Source: Nitrososphaerales archaeon
GTDB taxonomy: Archaea; Thermoproteota; Nitrososphaeria; Nitrososphaerales; CADDZS01
Length of the DNA: 6,156 bases
Assembly: GCA_030043455.1 (NCBI GenBank)
Contig: JASHXQ010000110.1
Coordinates: 1-6,156 of the forward strand
Reading direction: 5' to 3'
Within the stretch, counting starts at the first letter, position 1. Each line of letters starts with the position of its first letter. Position numbers and translations under genes: made by a program. Shown here one piece after another: positions 1 to 4,203 of this stretch. The notes beneath the pieces are model-generated. The model had not been told where the DNA came from. It ran no database searches and saw only the letters and a program-made list of their open reading frames with translations.

Positions 1-221
1 AACACTCCTTCCGCAAACCGCCGGAAAAAACGGGACATGCCATTCTCCAGCACCTTGCCTCTAGGACTCAAAAGGGCTGCGTTTTCGTCAATCCCGTGGG
101 CGAGGGAGAGAAGATCGTTCTCGTCCCCGCCGGTGCCATGGAGGACGAGCAGAGTGGAAGTATCTGGAGACTTGCCCGGGATGAAGCGATGGATGAACCC
201 GAGCTTGTCAGTATCGACTAT
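1..221 (-). CDS. MhqD-like carboxylesterase / phospholipase (alpha/beta hydrolase), 3' part outside window
   Basis: The reverse-strand frame encodes a typical start of an Abhydrolase_2-type carboxylesterase. A beta strand leads into the oxyanion-hole segment LLVLHGTGGDENDLLSLA, followed by LLSPRGKVLENG and then RFFRRFAEGV, the order found in MhqD/YodD-type esterases. The nucleophile GxSxG and the catalytic Asp and His lie beyond the window edge. The protein should be a soluble serine hydrolase cleaving small esters; in Bacillus, MhqD is induced by quinones and other thiol-reactive electrophiles. The start is a problem: the frame is open from 242, directly after the TGA of the upstream membrane-protein gene, but has no ATG, GTG or TTG before the conserved FIHRF segment. 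The most natural start by family length is the ATA at 221-219, giving I/M-VDTDKLGFIHRF, so I use it provisionally. A sequencing or real ATG-to-ATA change, stop-codon readthrough, or a decayed gene are alternatives. Family call is sure; start is not. Confidence 0.82.
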   Translation of the reverse strand, partial: MVDTDKLGFIHRFIPGKSPDTSTLLVLHGTGGDENDLLSLAHGIDENAALLSPRGKVLENGMSRFFRRFAEGV

Positions 222-242
222 GGAGAATCGCCAACCTGTTGT

Positions 243-1163
243 TCAAACTTCCGTCACGTCCTCTCTGGACTTGCCTACGAAAATCTTTCCAAAATAGATG
301 TTGTCTCGATCTCTTAGCTTCAGAAGCTCTCCTGCCAATTTCTTCTCGGCTCTCGGGGTCGCCGTGTTGATTCCGAGGGCAGTGTACCACGAAAGGATGG
401 CATAGATAAAGAGCGAGGCAAAAAAGAAGTTCTTGGGACCTGTTTTCTCTTCCAAGATGTTTAGGACAAATATGGCTAGGGAAGCTCCACCAGAAATGGA
501 GTATACAAGTCCAAGCCAGTAGTATTGCAGGTTGGAATTGTCAATCTGCCGAATCCGGATCGTGCCGTTGAGCAACGGCGTCACGATAGTGAGGAGCGGC
601 AGAAAGAGGATTGCCAGAAAATACTCTGGAACGATGATTTTAGACGATAGGAGGAACCGAGAGATTGGTAGTGTCCCCGTTGCCGCAGCGCTTCCAAAGA
701 AATCTTGGAAATACCTTTGAATGAGCAGGGTGTACGCTAGGTTTAGGGCAAGTACGAGTCCCAGATCGACTAGAAAACTCCTGAAGGAAACGAGACTAAA
801 GGTGCTAGCTGTGCTTTCCTTCAATTCCTCCCCGCCGACTACTTTTCCACTCGCGATCTTCTCGATGTCGGACGCTGATCCGGAAATCACAATTTTTCTT
901 CGGAGAGGCTTTTTGCCGGTAAACAGCTGGATTAGTTTTACGAGAACGGTTCCGCCGAAAAAAAAGGTAAAAAGATAACCGAGCGCGACCCAAAGGGGAG
1001 AGGCTATTACCTCATTCAGGGTGGCTGTGGTAATCGAAGTAATACTCGGCAGTCCGAGGCGATGCGGAATAACCCGGTGTAGGACTAGCACGGTGAGCGC
1101 ATAGATCCCCACGAAGGCAAACGGTGCAAGCCACAGGAGCACGATCCGGAGACTTCGGTGCAA
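243..1163 (-). CDS. Six-helix integral membrane protein of unknown function
   Basis: I do not recognise a family. The 306-residue product has about six hydrophobic helices, near residues 7-28, 54-80, 128-150, 181-202, 213-237 and 245-266. A hydrophilic, probably cytoplasmic loop lies at about 82-125 (basic KKPLRRK, then an acidic/serine-rich part), and a charged tail covers about 270-306. There is no cleavable signal peptide and no metal or heme motif I can name. The start is a TTG at 1163, chosen because an in-frame TGA lies 18-21 nt further upstream; a GTG at 1142 would remove seven residues without harming the first helix. It follows the nitroreductase gene by 37 nt on the same strand and its TGA directly precedes the esterase frame, so all three are probably co-transcribed. 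The context suggests a membrane partner in a redox or electrophile-stress module (mhqNOP of Bacillus also includes a small membrane protein, MhqP of the DoxX family, but this protein does not look like DoxX). Confidence 0.85.
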   Translation of the reverse strand: MHRSLRIVLLWLAPFAFVGIYALTVLVLHRVIPHRLGLPSITSITTATLNEVIASPLWVALGYLFTFFFGGTVLVKLIQLFTGKKPLRRKIVISGSASDIEKIASGKVVGGEELKESTASTFSLVSFRSFLVDLGLVLALNLAYTLLIQRYFQDFFGSAAATGTLPISRFLLSSKIIVPEYFLAILFLPLLTIVTPLLNGTIRIRQIDNSNLQYYWLGLVYSISGGASLAIFVLNILEEKTGPKNFFFASLFIYAILSWYTALGINTATPRAEKKLAGELLKLRDRDNIYFGKIFVGKSREDVTEV

Positions 1164-1200
1164 AACGTCCCGATTCCCCAGTCACTTGAAGCCGGGGACT

Positions 1201-1725
1201 TTAAACTATCTTTGTAGAGTCAAATTTGTTTCCATATTTTTCAAGATACACAATTTCTTCGAGGGGCCTGCGGTTCTTCTTTTTCCCGGTAATTTTCTTC
1301 GCAGGATACCCAAAGCCGACGATGACAGAGACTTCCAGATTGGAGGGGATCCCGTAATCTCTTCGCATCTTTCCCCCATCGAATCCTGTGTAGAGACGCG
1401 ACGCGACCCCAAAACTCCACGCAGCAACCTGCATGTCCTGCACCACTCTTCCCGCATCGATCAGATGAAAACCCAGCTTGGGGTCCGTGAGGACGATCAC
1501 CGCGAAATTGGCTCCACGCACCCACTGCCCTGAGGTACTGTCTTGAGCAAGCTGTTGTATGTTCTTAGGATCCTCTACCAGGATGAATCGCCAGTGTTGC
1601 GCATTAATACCGCTCCCCGTCCGGCGGGCAGCTTCCAGCGTCTTCAATTTTACATCCTTTGGAACGGGCTTTGAGGCGTACTCTTTCACGTCCAGCTTCG
1701 TGATCACGGCATCGTAAGCATCCAT
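1201..1725 (-). CDS. Nitroreductase-family FMN oxidoreductase (compact form)
   Basis: The 174-residue protein has the nitroreductase fold signature. After the N-terminal YASKPVP segment, helix residues lead into SGINAQHWRFILVED (about 38-52), equivalent to the family's SPSxxNxQPW FMN/dimer region. Then come FAVIVLTD (74-81), an ID-AGRVVQDMQVAAWSFGVAS helix (89-109), VSVIVGFGYPAKK (132-144) and the C-terminal RRPLEEIVYLEKYG (152-165). These enzymes are soluble FMN homodimers that use NAD(P)H to reduce nitroaromatics, quinones or other electron-poor substrates; the real substrate cannot be read here. It is shorter than the usual 190-220 residues, and the N-terminal Arg-rich FMN-phosphate motif (RRSxRxF) is degenerate (KLDVKEY), so cofactor affinity or substrate may differ. 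The ATG at 1725 is the only sensible start; a TATA-like box about 40 nt upstream implies a short leader. It heads the minus-strand cluster with the membrane protein and the esterase. Confidence 0.92.
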   Translation of the reverse strand: MDAYDAVITKLDVKEYASKPVPKDVKLKTLEAARRTGSGINAQHWRFILVEDPKNIQQLAQDSTSGQWVRGANFAVIVLTDPKLGFHLIDAGRVVQDMQVAAWSFGVASRLYTGFDGGKMRRDYGIPSNLEVSVIVGFGYPAKKITGKKKNRRPLEEIVYLEKYGNKFDSTKIV

Positions 1726-1847
1726 TTACCAGATTACCCTGAATGGGGAAGTTGTGTCTATCTTAAAACTGAATCTCTGTCGTTAACCAGGAGCAATCTA
1801 CGAGAATCTTTTCTACTTCGGCTCCCTCTTCTGACCCTTGATCTTGG
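1726..1847. promoter_or_regulatory. Divergent promoter region between nitroreductase and phosphoesterase genes
   Basis: This 122-nt gap separates two genes read in opposite directions. For the minus-strand gene, TTTTAAGATA (forward 1759-1768) is the best TATA-like element: about 26 nt downstream places transcription initiation near 1738 and gives a leader of roughly 13 nt to the ATG at 1725. For the plus-strand gene, the only candidate at a similar distance is the poor AATCTTTTCTA near 1805-1814, which would start RNA near 1835. No clear Shine-Dalgarno sequence precedes either ATG. Both assignments are inferred from archaeal promoter geometry only. Confidence 0.35.
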
Positions 1848-2432
1848 ATGTCTGCGAAACCTCTCGTCTTTGTCGTCCAAAAACACCAGGCGACCTCCCT
1901 TCACTACGATTTTCGTCTGGAGATCGGAGGCGTCATGCCCTCCTGGTCAATCCCGAAGGGCCCTTCCCTCGACCCAAGCATCCGGCGGCTCGCCATGCCC
2001 ACCTCGGATCATCCGATGGAGTACCGGACCTTTGAGGGGGTGTTGCCCAGAGGAGAATATGGTGCCGGTCCCGTGATGATCTGGGACGACGGAACGTACG
2101 ATGCAGAACAGGAAGTGGAGAAGGGTGTTCGCGAGGAAGTCTTTGATCCCAAATGGGGCGACAAGGTGATGGGGGACGGTCTGAAGGCGGGCAATCTGAA
2201 ATTCCGCCTCTACGGAAAAAAACTCCAAGGATCCTTCGCACTCGTGCGGACAAAAGGTATGGGCAGTAGCGAACGCGAGGCATGGCTCTTCATCAAGCAC
2301 AAGGATCAGTTTGCAAAGAAAGGATACGACGCCAACGACTACGATTTTTCAGCAACCACCGGCAGATCAATGGAGCAGATACTGCTTGATGGACAGGATA
2401 AGGTGGTCAAGAGACTGGACTCTTTCAGGTGA
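1848..2432 (+). CDS. Stand-alone LigD-type 3'-phosphoesterase (DNA end-processing)
   Basis: The 194-residue protein is a complete single PE domain as found at the N terminus of bacterial LigD. It starts almost at once with FVVQKHQATSLHYDFRLE, followed by SWSIPKGPS, DHPMEYRTFEGVLPRGEYGAG and the C-terminal LKAGNLKFRLYGKKLQGSFALVR and WLFIKHKD strands. The residues known to be needed in Pseudomonas LigD (H42, H48, D50, R52, H84, Y88) correspond to H13, H19, D21, R23, H55 and Y59 here, all at a constant offset of 29, so the Mn-dependent active site looks intact. Such enzymes trim a 3'-terminal ribonucleotide and remove 3'-phosphate from DNA ends, preparing them for ligation in end joining or break repair. 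No polymerase or ligase domain is fused and none is encoded in the window, so partner enzymes would act in trans. Its stop overlaps the GTG of the beta-propeller gene by 4 nt, implying translational coupling. Confidence 0.95.
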   Translation: MSAKPLVFVVQKHQATSLHYDFRLEIGGVMPSWSIPKGPSLDPSIRRLAMPTSDHPMEYRTFEGVLPRGEYGAGPVMIWDDGTYDAEQEVEKGVREEVFDPKWGDKVMGDGLKAGNLKFRLYGKKLQGSFALVRTKGMGSSEREAWLFIKHKDQFAKKGYDANDYDFSATTGRSMEQILLDGQDKVVKRLDSFR

Positions 2433-3454
2433 TCATTGCAAATTTGGCACACCTGCTCGTTGCGATGGAAAATCAACTTCTGGTCGTCGATAATCTGGAG
2501 GAAAAGCCCCGTCTCGAAAGCAAGCTGAAAGGCACCCACCCACAGTGTCTTGCGGTCGATCCTTTCAACTCGGAGAGAGTTTATCTCGCGACATACGGAG
2601 ACGGACTGTTCTCCACTGATAACTCCGGGAGTGACTGGGAAAGGATCGGGGAGAAAGCACTCTTGCGAGACGTCACATCAGTTGCAGTTAGTTCGAACGA
2701 AAAGCGTGATGGCCACGGAGTTGCTTATGCGGGAACTGAACCGAGTGGGGTTTTTCGATCCGACGATGGCGGAAAAACTTGGGAAAAAGCAGGAGATCTG
2801 GAGAAACTCCCTTCATCGAGTTCCTGGAGCTTTCCTCCGAGACCGGACACCCACCACGCCCGTTTCATTGCGACCGATCCGACGAAATCCGGTCTGATTT
2901 ACGTGGCGATTGAGGCGGGCGCCCTAATCAGATCCTGGGACGGTGGAGAGCAGTGGAAGGACCACGTGAAAACCGGGCCTTACGACAGTCACACTCTTGC
3001 CACCAACCCCAACGCGCCAGGCCGGGTGTACTCCGCAGCCGGAGATGGCTACTTTGAAAGTCGGGATTACGGCGAGACTTGGAAAAGTCTGACCACTGGA
3101 CTGAGCCATCACTATCTATATTGCGTGACAGTCCATCCCTCAGATCCGAATATTGTGCTGGTTTCTGCTTCACCTGGGCCTTGGACCGCATACAACCCAG
3201 ATCATGCTGAATCGCATTTGTACAGAAAAACCGCAGAAGATATCTGGAAAGAAGTTCATCCGGATCCAGATCACGAGGATGGCACCGTCTGCGCTTTCGC
3301 TCCCAACCCAAGAATCTCGGAGGAATTCTACGCGGCAAACAGCCTCGGCATCTACAGATCTTCCGATTCGGGCGTTAACTGGGAGAAGCTCTCTGTCATT
3401 TGGTCTGAAGATCTCAGACAAAATGTGTGGAGCATCGCCCTAATTAACGATTGA
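2429..3454 (+). CDS. Cytoplasmic Asp-box (BNR/sortilin-like) beta-propeller protein
   Basis: The 341-residue product is built of repeats of about 42-58 residues, each ending in an Asp-box (S-x-D-x-G-x-x-W) hairpin: STDNSGSDW (62-70), SDDGGKTW (111-118), SWDGGEQW (169-176), SRDYGETW (211-218) and SSDSGVNW (311-318). A decayed copy, RKTAEDIW, lies at 266-273. Strands such as GVAYAGT, GLIYVAI and GRVYSAA precede the boxes, giving a propeller of probably six or seven blades. Databases usually call such proteins BNR-repeat or exo-alpha-sialidase-like, but I see no sialidase catalytic triad (Arg cluster, Tyr, FRIP), so glycosidase activity should not be assumed; a binding or scaffold role is as likely. 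No signal peptide is present. The GTG at 2429, overlapping the preceding TGA, is preferred because it includes the first strand HLLVAMENQLLVVD; the ATG at 2465 would cut into it. It is in a two-gene unit with the phosphoesterase and ends 14 nt from the convergent GYD gene. Confidence 0.9.
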   Translation: MIIANLAHLLVAMENQLLVVDNLEEKPRLESKLKGTHPQCLAVDPFNSERVYLATYGDGLFSTDNSGSDWERIGEKALLRDVTSVAVSSNEKRDGHGVAYAGTEPSGVFRSDDGGKTWEKAGDLEKLPSSSSWSFPPRPDTHHARFIATDPTKSGLIYVAIEAGALIRSWDGGEQWKDHVKTGPYDSHTLATNPNAPGRVYSAAGDGYFESRDYGETWKSLTTGLSHHYLYCVTVHPSDPNIVLVSASPGPWTAYNPDHAESHLYRKTAEDIWKEVHPDPDHEDGTVCAFAPNPRISEEFYAANSLGIYRSSDSGVNWEKLSVIWSEDLRQNVWSIALIND

Positions 3455-3468
3455 GCGATAAAGCCAGT

Positions 3469-3789
3469 CTATTTTCCCGGTGGACGGTATTGAGTCATTT
3501 TCTTTGCAGCCTGATCTACTTCTTCGACAGTGATTAGAGGAGTCAGCATGATCATTGTAGTTCCGCTGCTGTTGATCGCCGCAGAAAGTGCAACCGCACT
3601 TACTTGGTCCGGAATGTCGGCGATTCCCACGACATCGTGCTCTCCAAAAGTGTAGTAAAGAGATTCCAGCTTCCCACCTACACTCCTTATCGCTTGGTCA
3701 GCAGCTTCGCGCCTCTTCGAACCCCCTTCTTTCATAACTCCCTTCATGCCATCGACCGTGTACTTTGCCGAGAACAGATATTTCGACAT
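3469..3789 (-). CDS. GYD-domain protein (ferredoxin-like alpha+beta fold)
   Basis: The product, 106 residues from the chosen start, fits the GYD family: the opening strand KYLFSAKYTVDGMKGVMKEGG, a helix of SKRREAADQAIRSVGGKLESLYYTF, the motif GEHDVVGIADIPD that corresponds to the family's GxYD, then a helix and the strand TMIMLTPLITVEEVDQA. These small soluble proteins resemble dimeric alpha/beta-barrel (AsnC/EthD-like) domains; their role is not established, so none is assigned. An ATG at 3810 would add seven residues (MSISNRL), but family members begin right at the first strand. In addition, the TATA-like AAATAATTAAA at 3815-3825 would place RNA initiation near 3794, downstream of 3810 and about 5 nt ahead of 3789. 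I therefore choose 3789. It stands alone on the minus strand, converging with the beta-propeller gene and diverging from the transporter gene. The stop is TAG. Confidence 0.88.
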   Translation of the reverse strand: MSKYLFSAKYTVDGMKGVMKEGGSKRREAADQAIRSVGGKLESLYYTFGEHDVVGIADIPDQVSAVALSAAINSSGTTMIMLTPLITVEEVDQAAKKMTQYRPPGK

Positions 3790-3814
3790 GAGTCGGTTCG
3801 AAATAGACATCTGC

Positions 3815-3825
3815 TTTAATTATTT
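3815..3825 (-). promoter_or_regulatory. TATA-like box for the GYD gene
   Basis: On the minus strand this reads AAATAATTAAA. Its centre is about 31 nt from the ATG at 3789, so an archaeal start about 26 nt downstream would leave a leader of around 5 nt, whereas the ATG at 3810 would lie upstream of the RNA start. The flanking CCTCCAC is not a classical purine-rich BRE, so strength is uncertain. Confidence 0.4.
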
Positions 3826-3975
3826 GTGGAGGACTTTCTGATATTTAGAGCAGAGAAATGGAAAATTTTTGTGATTACGGAGATCCCATTCCTGATAGAT
3901 GATGATTGGAGTAGAAATCAGTCGATTACGATTTTTTGAAATCTTGATCTGATCTTTAGAGCACCCCAATCTCAT
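3820..3975 (-). CDS. Doubtful 51-residue leaderless small ORF
   Basis: A minus-strand frame opens with ATG at 3975 and ends with TAA at 3820. The product is basic and rich in Lys, Asn and Ile, with two cysteines in the related pentads CSKDQ (residues 5-9) and CSKYQ (42-46), which are encoded by the 16-nt direct repeat and lie in the same frame, 37 codons apart. GATATA (forward 3999-4004) is centred about 26 nt upstream of the ATG, the distance expected for a leaderless archaeal transcript. Against it: no known family, base composition like the surrounding non-coding DNA, and overlap of its end with the GYD promoter region. It may be only an AT-rich chance frame. Confidence 0.18.
   Translation of the reverse strand: MRLGCSKDQIKISKNRNRLISTPIIIYQEWDLRNHKNFPFLCSKYQKVLHK
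3837..3963. repeat. 16-nt imperfect direct repeat pair (3837-3852 and 3948-3963)
   Basis: The plus strand carries TCTGATATTTAGAGCA at 3837-3852 and TCTGATCTTTAGAGCA at 3948-3963, identical at 15 of 16 positions and 111 bp apart. The flanking bases diverge immediately. Possible meanings are a pair of protein-binding sites, the trace of a local duplication, or chance in an AT-rich stretch; no terminal inverted repeats or target-site logic suggest a mobile element. Confidence 0.55.
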
Positions 3976-4043
3976 CTTAGTTTGCAATGAGAAGAACGTA
4001 TATCCCGCGGTTTTCGTTTGTGCTCCAGAATACTGCGTCTGAA

Positions 4044-4055
4044 GTGGGAAACCAC
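4044..4055 (+). other. Small GNRA-type hairpin (GTGG-GAAA-CCAC)
   Basis: A four-base-pair stem closes a GAAA tetraloop. It is too short to be called an RNA gene or terminator (no T-tract follows), but it is the cleanest local hairpin in the intergenic region and would be part of any long leader RNA reaching the transporter gene. Confidence 0.25.
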
Positions 4056-4154
4056 CCGTCTAATTGAAATATTTGTGAGAGACTCCTTACGGATCCTTTA
4101 AGAATAAAATAAAAATCCCAAAAATACTCCCTTTATCGTCGTCAGCACCCCAGC

Positions 4155-4174
4155 ACGATTGATTCGAAAATCGT
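4155..4174. promoter_or_regulatory. Operator-like inverted repeat upstream of the MFS gene
   Basis: ACGATT (4155-4160) and AATCGT (4169-4174) form a perfect 6-bp inverted repeat with an 8-bp spacer, ending 29 nt before the TTG start of the transporter. TTTATC at 4132-4137 is a possible TATA element; its predicted RNA start (about 4160) would fall inside the repeat, the usual place for a repressor that blocks initiation. Drug-efflux genes are often controlled by MarR- or TetR-type repressors binding such sites, but no regulator gene is in the window. It could instead be a hairpin in the leader. Confidence 0.4.
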
Positions 4175-4181
4175 AGCCTGG

Positions 4182-4192
4182 CGATGACATCG
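4182..4192. promoter_or_regulatory. Second short palindrome before the MFS gene
   Basis: CGATG-A-CATCG is a perfect 5-bp inverted repeat around a single base, 7 bp after the larger inverted repeat and 11 nt before the TTG start. It may be part of a composite operator, or sequester the start region in a leader hairpin; on its own it could be chance. Confidence 0.25.
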
Positions 4193-4203
4193 TAACCGAG
4201 GGC

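Larger units (their letters stand above)
3811..4203. other. AT-rich intergenic region with repeats and promoter-like signals
   Basis: This stretch of about 390 bp separates the GYD gene from the transporter gene. It is clearly more A/T-rich than the flanking genes and carries no ORF with recognisable similarity; I see no tRNA, insertion-sequence end or CRISPR repeat. It holds a 16-nt direct repeat (3837-3852 and 3948-3963) and a looser pair of ATTTGTG-containing segments (3822-3835 and 4071-4084, 11 of 14 identical). It also holds a TATATC element at 3999-4004, an A-rich tract at 4101-4126, a tandem CAGCAC pair (4143-4148, 4151-4156) and the inverted repeats before the transporter. A 51-codon frame on the minus strand is listed separately as doubtful. 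Confidence 0.6.

Noticed and set aside
37..317. Two overlapping plus-strand ORFs at the left edge (86 and 73 codons).
   Set aside because: They lie antisense to the clear esterase frame and the 3' end of the membrane-protein gene; their translations show no family features.
1167..1199. GTCCC/GGGAC inverted repeat between the nitroreductase and membrane-protein genes as a terminator.
   Set aside because: Only five base pairs with a 23-nt loop and no T-run following; the 37-nt gap fits an operon better.
1947..2300. Long minus-strand ORFs (116-117 codons) opposite the phosphoesterase gene.
   Set aside because: The plus strand encodes all catalytic residues of a PE domain; the antisense products are Pro/Arg/Ser-rich shadow translations.
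2928..3338. 136-codon minus-strand ORF opposite the beta-propeller.
   Set aside because: Antisense to an unmistakable Asp-box repeat protein; Arg-rich and featureless.
3455..3468. A shared terminator between the convergent propeller and GYD genes.
   Set aside because: The gap is 14 nt with no hairpin or T-tract; any termination signals would have to lie within the opposing genes.
3793..3803. GGTTCGAAAT as a tRNA T-loop.
   Set aside because: No acceptor stem, anticodon arm or D-arm can be built around it, and it lies within the GYD start region.
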